Part shown: positions 52,166-59,801 of the stretch, piece by piece
Position numbering within the stretch: the first letter of the stretch is position 1
How the letters are laid out: each line of letters starts with the position of its first letter
From: a bacterium
GTDB taxonomy: Bacteria > Auribacterota > Tritonobacteria > UBA1439
NCBI GenBank assembly: GCA_028716845.1
Contig: JAQUPF010000003.1
Coordinates: 182,008 to 246,007, forward strand
Length of the DNA stretch: 64,000 nt
Direction of reading: 5' to 3'
Notes under the pieces: model-generated
What the model was told of the DNA's origin: nothing
What the model saw: the letters and a program-made list of their open reading frames with translations, nothing else
Databases searched by the model: none
Made by a program: the position numbers and the translations under genes

Positions 52166-53725
52166 TCAATACAGGAGCCAGCCCTGTCCGCTGAGGGCGT
52201 ACGCGTGGTCGAAGCCGGAGCCGGGCGGGTAGGTGTCGGCGGCGATCATCTTCCCGATGGGCGCCCATCCCTGGAGGGCGGGATTCCCCTCGACCTCTTC
52301 AGGAAAGTCGGGGCCGATGTAGACGGCGATCTTCCCATTCAGCGCATCGACGACTGGCTGATAATCAGCCGGGGAATAGGGGAGTTCGAGCGCTCTCCTG
52401 TCGGCAAACCATGAAAGCGCAATCGCCCCATTGTTGATGATCACCCGGTCTCGCGGGACAGAGTCGAGCAGGTGGGACAGGCCGGAATAATCGCCGAGCA
52501 TGGCGAGATCGGTCATCCTCGAAGTGGGGATCGCATTCAGCGCGATGATCGCCGCCATGGCGGCGGGCAGCGCCGCGCGCGATTTCGACTCCGCCGCTGC
52601 GCAGGCCGAGCGCACGAATCCGGCGACGATCACGCACGCGACGGGGAGGAACGCGAGGAGAAACATGATGAAATCCCTCGAAACGAGCCCGGTCAATATC
52701 CAGGTGCTGAAGAAGAGGAGGTACACCATCCTTCTCGTCCGCTCGAACCGCTCGTCATCGAACCGGTGGAATGCGGCCGCGAGGCACAGGAGAAACAACC
52801 AGTTCCGGAACACGGTGTAGAGGGAGGGGAAGGACAGGATCACCGGATCGATGCGCCGGCGCATGTAGCCGATGAGGGAATACCCCTGCACCCCGGGGGC
52901 AACCGTCATGAGATAGTCCCAGCCGTAGATCTCATGGAGACTGCGCAGGGAGTAGAACGGATTACCGGTGACCGCGATGTTCCGTATCCACCAGAAAACG
53001 GCGACCGCGAGGAATCCCCCGAGGATGGCGGCGAGACGGACCTCGCGGCCCTCCCTCGACAGGCGAGCGCTGAAGACCGCGAGCGGCACTATCAGGAGCC
53101 AGAGCGGGTACTCCGCGAGGTAGCAGAGGCCGATGATCGCCCCGGCGGCCGCGTTCGAGCGGACGGAGGCGAGACGGCTCCTGTAGCAAAGGTAGAGGAG
53201 GGCCGTCACGAGAAGGATGAAGAGGTGCTCATGCTGCATGTGCAGGATCCCCATCAGCATGCGCGGGTTCGAGAGGAACAGGAAACCGGCCATGAGGCCG
53301 ACCCCCTCGTCAAACGCCTCCCGGGCGAAGAGGTACACGAGGACCGTCGTCGCGAGAAAGAGGGAAAGATTGCAGATCCAGATCCCGGTCGAGTTGCTCC
53401 CCGTGAACATGAAGAAGAGTCCCAGCACCATCGGGTAGAGCGGCGGATTGTAGACGTCGGGGAACCTGTCCCCCCCGCGGACGAATTGAAGCACGCACGG
53501 GTGGATGGCGCCCGTCGAAACTCCCCTTCCCCTGCTGAACTCCCTCGCCGTCTGGGCGAACCGGATCCCGTCGGTGGAGATCGCATTCCCGGGCAAGCGG
53601 GGGGAAAGGGCGACGTAGTAGATCAGGAAGGCCGCGATGCCGGCTGCGACGAGGATGAGCGTGTGGAGCAGAATTCGAAACACATCCGCCTCCGACCGCT
53701 CGATGTGGGCATCTTCGTCCCGCAC
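52166..53725 (-). CDS. GT-C-like membrane glycosyltransferase
   Basis: A 519-residue membrane protein. After a short cytoplasmic N-terminus, ILLHTLILVAAGIAAFLIYYV is the first membrane helix. The loop ISTDGIRFAQTAREFSRGRG and then PDVYNPPLYPMVLGLFFMF resemble GT39-like enzymes. Around ten helices extend to ~400 and a small soluble tail follows (VIINNGAIALSWFADRR, IAVYIGPDFPEEVEG). The start is GTG 53,725, since GGAGGG sits 5 bp upstream and the ATG 108 bp further up lies before the promoter-like TATAAT (53,760-53,765, minus strand). The Shine-Dalgarno is embedded in a G9 run (53,734-53,742), so slippage there would alter translation. Confidence 0.75.
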   Translation of the reverse strand: MRDEDAHIERSEADVFRILLHTLILVAAGIAAFLIYYVALSPRLPGNAISTDGIRFAQTAREFSRGRGVSTGAIHPCVLQFVRGGDRFPDVYNPPLYPMVLGLFFMFTGSNSTGIWICNLSLFLATTVLVYLFAREAFDEGVGLMAGFLFLSNPRMLMGILHMQHEHLFILLVTALLYLCYRSRLASVRSNAAAGAIIGLCYLAEYPLWLLIVPLAVFSARLSREGREVRLAAILGGFLAVAVFWWIRNIAVTGNPFYSLRSLHEIYGWDYLMTVAPGVQGYSLIGYMRRRIDPVILSFPSLYTVFRNWLFLLCLAAAFHRFDDERFERTRRMVYLLFFSTWILTGLVSRDFIMFLLAFLPVACVIVAGFVRSACAAAESKSRAALPAAMAAIIALNAIPTSRMTDLAMLGDYSGLSHLLDSVPRDRVIINNGAIALSWFADRRALELPYSPADYQPVVDALNGKIAVYIGPDFPEEVEGNPALQGWAPIGKMIAADTYPPGSGFDHAYALSGQGWLLY

Positions 53726-53969
53726 GGCACCCTCCCCCCCCCGCTCACCGGCGAGGCATATTATATACGGGCCCTGCCATGCCGCACAACAGCTCTCCGG
53801 GGCGCGCCGATCCACACGGATGAACAAATGCACTACTCACCACGGATCTTTACTGATTCTTGACTGCTGTTCACTGATGGTTCTTCAGCAGCATCCGTGG
53901 GGATCAGTCATGATCCGTGAGAATCCGTGGTGAATTGCGGCTTCTTCGCCGCGGCAATGCACGGCGGTT
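53726..53969. repeat. Intergenic region with promoter and 10-nt periodic repeat
   Basis: Near 53,760 is TATAAT on the minus strand, a -10 for the GT-C gene at 52,166-53,725. From about 53,815 to 53,935 the sequence carries units such as CACGGATGAA and, further on, their reverse complement (GCATCCGTGG, TGATCCGTGA, GAATCCGTGG at 10-nt spacing). This is the same degenerate repeat family as at 14,820-15,105, with the same forward-then-reverse order. No gene is seen. Confidence 0.65.
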
Positions 53970-56759
53970 TCACCGCCCGTACACCGCATCCGTCCGGAAC
54001 ACCTGAATCCTGTGGTTGTGGGTGTCGGCGACGGCGACGACGCCGTCCCGGATCGCGATGCCCTTCGGCATGTTGAACGCCCCGGGCTGGAACCCCTTCG
54101 CCGACCAGAGGGCGAGGAGCTCCCCCTCCCGGTCGAATACCTGGATGCGGTTGTTGTGGGCGTCCGTGAGCCAGAGCCGCCCCGCCCCGTCGAGGGCGGC
54201 GAACGGCTCCGTGTAGTACTCATGCCAGCCGAGGACGCCGAACTGCCCCAGGTGCCGCCCCGATGCGTCGAACCGCTGGACGCGCCGGTTCGCCGTGTCG
54301 GCGACGTGGACGATGTCCCCCCGCGCCTCTTTCGTGCCCGCGGCCTTGTCCTCCGCCGCGATGACGGCATTGCGCTCGATCGCGATGCCGACCGGCTCGC
54401 TGAACCGGCCCGGCTCCTCCCCCCGGTCTCCCCAGGTGAGGATGAACGTCCCGTCGCGGCCGAACTTCTGCACCCGGTGCCTGCCGGTGTCAACCACGTG
54501 GAGGTCGCCGGCCGAGTCGAACGCCATTCCCTTCGGCGCCCAGAAGCCGCCGGCGCCGCCGCCCCACTGCGCGAGGAACCTTCCGGCCTCGTCGAATTTC
54601 TGGATCCGGTGGTTCCAGGTGTCGGCGACGTAGACGTTCCCGTCGTCGTCGACGGCGATCCCCATCGGCTCCCTGAACTGCCCCTCCCCCGCCCCCTCGG
54701 CCCCGACCGAGAGGAGCGGCGCGCCAGTGCGGTCGAACTTCTGCCAGCGGTGGTTCTTCGTGTCGGCGACGAAGACCGAGCCGTCGGCGCCGATCCATAT
54801 CCCCCGCGGCTCGTTCAGCCGCCCGGCCGCGGAGCCGCGCTCGCCGAGGACGCGCAGGGGGGGAACGACCCCCACGTTCGCGTACGTCTCCGGGACGACG
54901 GGCGTCGGGGGACCCGCGAGCTCCTCGGGGGCGGCACCGGCGGCCTCCGCCGCCTCCCCGAGCAAATCCTTCCGGACATAGAAGGCGATGTCCTGAGAGC
55001 CGAGCGTGCTCCAGACCTCGCGCCGGAAGTAGTAGGCGAGCCAAGCGCGGACCGGGTTCCTGAGGCCCGCGACGGGGGACGGCACCCACCACTCCCGCAG
55101 CTTGAGCCGCCGCTCCCTGTAGTGCGGCTCGAGGACGGCGCCGGAATCCCCCCGCTTGTTCCAGTCCACCGCCACGACCGCCTTCCGCGGGCTCGTGAAG
55201 GCGCCCGGGTGGAACCACTCCTTGTAGTCGCGGAGGTACCAGGTGTACGGCCACGTCGACTCCCCCTGGACGCCGATCGGAAGAGCGAACCCCTTCCCCG
55301 TCCGCTCCGCGAGGCGGGCGATCTCGTCGAGCGAGTGCTTGATGTCCCACGAGGTCTGCGTATAGACCATGGTCTCGACCGGGTTCGCCTCGTTCACGAA
55401 ACAGAGCCGGAGGGAGGCCTGGAGGGTGAGGAGGAGACCGGCGGCGAAGAGGGTGCAGAACGCCCGCGGGGCTCGCCTGAAGCGCTCCGACCGGAGGAAC
55501 TCGCCGAGGAGGAGCGCCGCCCAGAGGAGCATCGGCGTCAGGATGTGCATGAGGAGCCATGGGACCTTCTCGCCCGCGTACGAGTAGAGGAGGATGCTCG
55601 TCCACGTCCAGTAGGAGAGGAAGGCCGGGAAGCGCCGCCCCTCGCGGAGGTAGGCGACCGTCGCGGTGAGGCCGAGGACGAGGACGTAGAGGGCGAAGAC
55701 GACGTGCATCGTGCTCGTCATGTGGAAGACCGTGTCCCACGGGTCCACGGGGAGCGGGCGGTGCCAGAGGAGGAGGAGCGGGAGGGCGGCGGCGGAGGCC
55801 GCGAAGAGGATGGCGCGGGGGACCGCCCGGCGCCGGAGCCGGGCGGCGAGGCCGGCGGCGACGACGGCGACGAGCGGCAGCTCGTAGACGGCCGCGAGCG
55901 GGCAGAAGTAGGTGAACGGCCCCCGGATCCGCTGGATCCTGTTCTGGTGGATCCAGTAGCCGAGCGACTTCCGGTAGAGGCCGTCGAGGAAGCCGGGCGG
56001 ATGCCCGAAGAAGGAGGTGAAGAAGAGGGTGAAGATGCCGAAGAAGACGGCGAGAAACACGACCGCGTCGAGGATGCCGAAGGGCGGGGCGGATCGCCGC
56101 TCCGGCGGGGCCGCCGCCGGCAGCGTCCCGAAGAGCCGCTCGAAGAGCGGCGCCCCGACGAGGAAGCTCGCGAAGATCGCGAGGAACATGTAGGAGTTCT
56201 CCTTCACGCAGAAGGTGAAGGCGAGGGCGGCGGCCGTGCCGTACAGATACCGCCGCCTCCCCGTGTCGATCCAGTTCGCGAAGAGCGCGACCGTCATGAC
56301 CGCCCAGAAGGCGACGAAGATGTCCTCCCGGAAGAAGCGGGAGAAATACATGAAGACGGGCGAGACGGCGAAGAGGGCTGCCGCGATCACGGCCCCGGCG
56401 CGGCCGAGCCGGCGCCGGAAGAGGAGGGCGGCGACGACGAGGCCGATGCCGAAGATCGCCGCCGACAGGCGGGCGGTGAAATCGCTCACCCCGAGGAGCA
56501 TGAAGAGGAGGGCGTCGAGGTAGAACATGAACGGCCCGTGGAGCATCGGGTCGTATCGGTAGCCGCGCCCCTCGTGGATATACCAGGAGTAGGTCGCGTA
56601 GAGGCTCTCGTCGTGGTGGAACGGCTTCTCGGCGAGCCCCCAGAGGCGCGTGACGGCGGCGAAGAGGAGGATGGCGACGACGGCGATCCGGTACCAGTCG
56701 AGCCGGATCGTGATGTACTCCCTCTCCGGCGAGGCGCCGGTGCTCGTGCGGTCTCCCAT
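53970..56759 (-). CDS. Agl23-like (TIGR03663) membrane protein with C-terminal six-blade NHL propeller
   Basis: A 929-residue protein. Residues ~1-500 match the TIGR03663 'flippase activity-associated protein Agl23' family: LWGLAEKPFHHDESLYATYSW with the HHDE motif, YRYDPMLHGPFMFYLDAL, and about eleven membrane helices. After a soluble linker, residues ~640-929 form six NHL repeats, each with VADT(x)NHR(x)QKF-like cores (VADTKNHRWQKF, VADTWNHRIQKF, VVDTGRHRVQKF, VADTANRRVQRF, LTDAHNNRIQVF, VADTHNHRIQVF). The family works in protein N-glycosylation or related lipid-linked glycan transfer; the propeller probably lies outside the membrane and binds protein or glycan. The ATG 56,759 is preceded by GGAGG and an extended -10. 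Confidence 0.85.
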   Translation of the reverse strand: MGDRTSTGASPEREYITIRLDWYRIAVVAILLFAAVTRLWGLAEKPFHHDESLYATYSWYIHEGRGYRYDPMLHGPFMFYLDALLFMLLGVSDFTARLSAAIFGIGLVVAALLFRRRLGRAGAVIAAALFAVSPVFMYFSRFFREDIFVAFWAVMTVALFANWIDTGRRRYLYGTAAALAFTFCVKENSYMFLAIFASFLVGAPLFERLFGTLPAAAPPERRSAPPFGILDAVVFLAVFFGIFTLFFTSFFGHPPGFLDGLYRKSLGYWIHQNRIQRIRGPFTYFCPLAAVYELPLVAVVAAGLAARLRRRAVPRAILFAASAAALPLLLLWHRPLPVDPWDTVFHMTSTMHVVFALYVLVLGLTATVAYLREGRRFPAFLSYWTWTSILLYSYAGEKVPWLLMHILTPMLLWAALLLGEFLRSERFRRAPRAFCTLFAAGLLLTLQASLRLCFVNEANPVETMVYTQTSWDIKHSLDEIARLAERTGKGFALPIGVQGESTWPYTWYLRDYKEWFHPGAFTSPRKAVVAVDWNKRGDSGAVLEPHYRERRLKLREWWVPSPVAGLRNPVRAWLAYYFRREVWSTLGSQDIAFYVRKDLLGEAAEAAGAAPEELAGPPTPVVPETYANVGVVPPLRVLGERGSAAGRLNEPRGIWIGADGSVFVADTKNHRWQKFDRTGAPLLSVGAEGAGEGQFREPMGIAVDDDGNVYVADTWNHRIQKFDEAGRFLAQWGGGAGGFWAPKGMAFDSAGDLHVVDTGRHRVQKFGRDGTFILTWGDRGEEPGRFSEPVGIAIERNAVIAAEDKAAGTKEARGDIVHVADTANRRVQRFDASGRHLGQFGVLGWHEYYTEPFAALDGAGRLWLTDAHNNRIQVFDREGELLALWSAKGFQPGAFNMPKGIAIRDGVVAVADTHNHRIQVFRTDAVYGR

Positions 56760-56789
56760 GGCCTCCGATCCCCGTGCTGACGGAGAGGT

Positions 56790-56795
56790 AGGATA
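56790..56795 (-). promoter_or_regulatory. Extended -10 element (GGTATCCT)
   Basis: Minus-strand GGTATCCTACC, 31 bp upstream of the ATG at 56,759, nearly repeats the element at 59,067-59,072 (GGTATCCTGTC). No clear -35 is present. Confidence 0.45.
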
Positions 56796-56886
56796 CCACA
56801 CGGTCCCGCCGGCGGGGAAGGGGAAGCCGCCGAATCGGGCCCGCCGCGGAGGACCGGATGGCGCCCGGCGGACGTGAAATGGTATC

Positions 56887-57647
56887 ATGGCCCCGTTCGA
56901 TCGAGCGCGTCCCGCCATGGCATACAGGAAGAAGACCGCCGCCGCCGTGGTCCCCGCCCGCGACGAGGAGGCGCTCGTCGGGAGGGTCATCCGGACGATG
57001 CCGTCCTTCGTCGACCGGATCATCGTCGTGGAGGACGGCTCGACCGACGGGACGGCCGCCGCCGCGGCGGCAGCGGGAGATGCGCGGGTCGTCGTGCGGC
57101 ACGGGGCGCCCCGCGGGGCGTTCGCTTCACCGTCGTCGCCCCGGACAGCGCCGCCGCCGCGGAGCGCGGGTTTCCCGTCGTGCGGGCGGACATCCGCCGC
57201 CGCCCGTTCAGGGACGGCGCCTTCGACCTCGTCTGCTCGTTCAAGGTCCTCGCCCATGTCCCCGATCCGCGCCGCGCCGTCGGGGAGATGGCCCGCGTGA
57301 CGAGGCCCGGCGGGCTCGTCTTCGCCGAGTTCTACAACCGCGCCTCGCTCCGCTCCCTCGCGCGGCGAATCAAGGGAGCCCGGCCGGTGGCCGACGGGAC
57401 CACCGACCGGGAGGTCTACACCCGCTACAACCGCTGGAGGGAGATCCCCGGGATGGTGCCCCCGTTGTGCCGGCTGGAGCGGGTGCGGGGGGCGCGGATC
57501 TGGACGCCCGCCCCGTTCATTCTGCGGATCCCCCTCCTCGGGCGGATCGTCGCCGCGCTCGAACGCGCCTCGGCCTCCGGCCCGCTCAGACGGTTCGCCG
57601 GCTTCGTGATCCTGGAGATGCGCCGGGCGGAGGCACCCCGGCCGTAG
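56887..57647 (+). pseudogene. Chimeric remnant: GT2 N-terminus joined to methyltransferase C-terminus
   Basis: From ATG 56,887 (or 56,917) the product is a clear GT2 N-terminus: AAAVVPARDEEALVGRVI and IIVVEDGSTDGTAAAA, up to about RHGAPRG (57,117). The frame then changes and the rest, to 57,647, is the C-terminal two-thirds of a class I SAM methyltransferase: GFPVVRADIRRRPFRDGAFD, VCSFKVLAHVPDPRRAVGEM and TRPGGLVFAEFYNR. The SAM-binding motif I that should precede it is missing. The GT2 lacks its DxD. Neither half can be active as found; a deletion joining two genes is the likely cause. The neighbouring intact GT2-methyltransferase fusion at 57,662 shows that these activities travel together. 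Confidence 0.8.
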
Positions 57648-57661
57648 GACGGCCGGAACCG

Positions 57662-59056
57662 TCAGGCGGTTCTCCCTCCTCCGCCGTTCCTCTTTCCGAC
57701 CGCGAGGAGCGACAGGCCGAACGGGATCGGGACGAGACGCTCGAGCCGCAGGAGCGGGACGACGAGGTCGAAAAGCTTCATCTGGTTCTTCGGGAGCATC
57801 CGCCGCCGCAGGACCCTGCCGTTGACGAACCATCCGATCGCGCCCGGCAGGTTGAGAAAGCGAAGGTGCTCGACCGCGAAGCCCGCTCGCTCGAGCTTCG
57901 CGCGGATCTCGCGCCTCGAGTAGCGGCGCCGGTGGCCGAGGTTCGCGTCCAGCCTGCTCATGAGCGCGCGGCAGGCGGGGACGAGGATGACGGCCCTGCC
58001 GCCGGGCGCGAGGATCTCCCGGAAGCGCCCGAGGACCGCCTCGTCGTCGTCGGTGTGCTCGATCACGTTCATGCAGAGGACGGTGTCGATCCGATCGTCC
58101 CGGAAGCGGCCGGGGTCGTCCGCATCGAGGTCGAAGCGGACGATCCGCAGGCGGTCCCCCTCGACGAACCGGGCCCGCAGCATCCGCACGTACTTATCGG
58201 AGACGTCGGAGGCGATGACATACGGTCTCGCCAGGAGCTTCCTCGTGATGTTCCCGATCCCCGCGCCGACCTCGAGGACGCGGTCCCCGACCCAGGGGGC
58301 GATCCGGCCGAAGAGCCAGTCGTTGTACTTCCGGACGACCTCCATCCTGAGGAGCGTCTCCGTCCCGATCTCCATCGGCTCGATGCGGCAGCGGAGGAGC
58401 CAGTAGAGCGCGACGAAGCCGTCCCGCCAGGTGATCTTCTTCCCCTCTGTGTACGACCTGCCGTCGTACGAGATCGGCACCTCGTAGACCCTGTAGCCGC
58501 GCCGCATGACGTTGGCGGTGAACTCCGGCTCGAAACCGAAACTCTTCGAGCGGAGGTTGAAGGTGCGGACGACGTCGGCGCGGAACGCCTTGTAGCAGGT
58601 CTCCATGTCGGTGAAGATGCAGTTGTAGAGGATGTTCGTGATCAGGTTCAGGATCTTGTTGCCGAGGTAGTGGGAGAAGAGGAAGACGCGGTGCGACCCG
58701 AGGAACCGCGAGCCGTAGACGACGTCGGCCTTCCCCCGGGCGATCGGATCGATGAGCCTGGGGTAGTCCTCGGGGTCGTACTCGAGGTCGGCGTCCTGGA
58801 TGATGACGACGTCGCCGGTGACGTGCCGGAAACCCTCCCGGAGCGCCGCCCCCTTCCCCTCGTTCCGCGGCTTGAAAATCACCCGGAGGGAGGGCCCGGC
58901 CGCGGCGAGCCGCCGGAGCTCCTCCGCCGTGCCGTCGATGGAGCCGTCGTCGACGATGATGATCTCCTTGTCGAGCGGGACGGCCTCGACCCGGCGCACG
59001 ATCTCCGCGATGGTGTTGACCTCGTTGTAGACGGGTATGACGACCGATATCTTCAT
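57662..59056 (-). CDS. GT2 glycosyltransferase-SAM methyltransferase fusion
   Basis: A 464-residue bifunctional protein. Residues 1-~235 are a DPM1-like GT2: ISVVIPVYNEVNTIAEIV, IIIVDDGSIDGTAEEL, IIQDADLEYDPEDYP and VYGSRFLGSHR. Residues ~245-400 are a class I methyltransferase: VLEVGAGIGNITRKLL (motif I), FDLDADDP, MNVIEHTDDDEAVLG and LAPGGRAVILVPA. The C-terminus (PLLRLERLVPIPFGLSLLAVGKR) is amphipathic or membrane-associated. It could load a sugar on polyprenyl phosphate and methylate the sugar or lipid. ATG 59,056 (MKISVVIP) is the domain start, with an extended -10 (GGTATCCT) 16 bp upstream. Confidence 0.87.
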   Translation of the reverse strand: MKISVVIPVYNEVNTIAEIVRRVEAVPLDKEIIIVDDGSIDGTAEELRRLAAAGPSLRVIFKPRNEGKGAALREGFRHVTGDVVIIQDADLEYDPEDYPRLIDPIARGKADVVYGSRFLGSHRVFLFSHYLGNKILNLITNILYNCIFTDMETCYKAFRADVVRTFNLRSKSFGFEPEFTANVMRRGYRVYEVPISYDGRSYTEGKKITWRDGFVALYWLLRCRIEPMEIGTETLLRMEVVRKYNDWLFGRIAPWVGDRVLEVGAGIGNITRKLLARPYVIASDVSDKYVRMLRARFVEGDRLRIVRFDLDADDPGRFRDDRIDTVLCMNVIEHTDDDEAVLGRFREILAPGGRAVILVPACRALMSRLDANLGHRRRYSRREIRAKLERAGFAVEHLRFLNLPGAIGWFVNGRVLRRRMLPKNQMKLFDLVVPLLRLERLVPIPFGLSLLAVGKRNGGGGRTA

Positions 59057-59066
59057 GCGAGGAGAC

Positions 59067-59072
59067 AGGATA
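59067..59072 (-). promoter_or_regulatory. Extended -10 element (GGTATCCT)
   Basis: Minus-strand GGTATCCTGTC ends 11 bp before the ATG at 59,056, so the transcript would have a very short leader. It matches the element upstream of the Agl23-like gene. Confidence 0.4.
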
Positions 59073-59096
59073 CCCGATGTGCGCGGGCCGCGCAAG

Positions 59097-59630
59097 TCAT
59101 ACGGCACCACCGCCGGACCGCCGGCCGATGACCGCCCGCAGGCGCGAGAGGTCGCGCGCGTCGGCCTCCCGGAGGAGGAGGAGGGCGAGGAGGTAGAGGG
59201 GGCAGAGGAGCGCGAACTTCGCCACGAGCGCCGGGCCGGAGGCCGGCAGGAGGCGGGAGAGGGCGTGGACGAGCGCCCCCGCCGCCCCGACCCGGACGGC
59301 GGAGCGGACCGGCAGGCAGGGGCCGAAGCGAGCGCGGAGGTAGATGCCGGCCGCGCAGAGGGCCGCCAGCATCGCGGCGCTCGAGGCGGCGGCGGCCCCC
59401 GCCGTTCCGTACCGCGGGATGAGGCCGGCGCAGAGCGCCGCGTCGAGGGCGAGGGCGCCGACGCTGATGAGCACCGAGTGCGCCGGCCTGCCGCTGCCGG
59501 AGATGACAGTGGCGCAGACGAAGAAGAGCGAGAAGGCGAGGATCCTCGTGAGGCAGAAGTAGATCGCCTAGCCGGATACGATGAAGTACGCCTTCGAGAC
59601 GGTGATGTAGATCACCTCCCCGCCGGCGGC
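59097..59630 (-). pseudogene. C-terminal remnant of a Wzx/MviN-like polysaccharide flippase
   Basis: Read on the minus strand from about 59,630, GGEVIYITVSKAYFIVSG is followed by an in-frame TAG (near 59,570), then AIYFCLTRILAFSLFFVCATVISGSGR and LIPRYGTAGAAAASSAAML, then more hydrophobic helices to 59,097. The RYGxxGAAxAS segment is a hallmark of polysaccharide-export flippases of the MATE/MOP superfamily (Polysacc_synt C-terminal region). The N-terminal two-thirds is absent and upstream sequence does not continue the fold. It is a decayed gene, not a small protein, although an ATG at 59,474 leaves 125 codons open. Confidence 0.7.
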
Positions 59631-59766
59631 TCCCGATCCCTCCCGCCCCTTTCGCATCGCGCCGTCCCCCGTCCCGCGGCACCGTAGTATCCCACCGGCG
59701 CGCCGCCCCGGCAAGCGAAAACGGGGAGACGACGGAGAATCCTTCCCTCCCCTCCCCCACCCGGCA

Positions 59767-59772
59767 TATAAT
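59767..59772 (+). promoter_or_regulatory. -10 element (TATAAT)
   Basis: CGGCATATAATGCCG (TATAAT at 59,767-59,772) lies 29 bp before the ATG at 59,802. The box sits in a near-palindrome (CGGCAT...ATGCCG). There is no clear Shine-Dalgarno. Confidence 0.5.
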
Positions 59773-59801
59773 GCCGCACGGACCGCCAACCGTCGTCCGC
59801 C

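Noticed and set aside
54012..56780. 922-codon plus-strand open frame opposite the Agl23-like gene
   Set aside because: Glu/Arg/Gly-rich antisense shadow; the minus strand shows clear membrane helices and NHL repeats.
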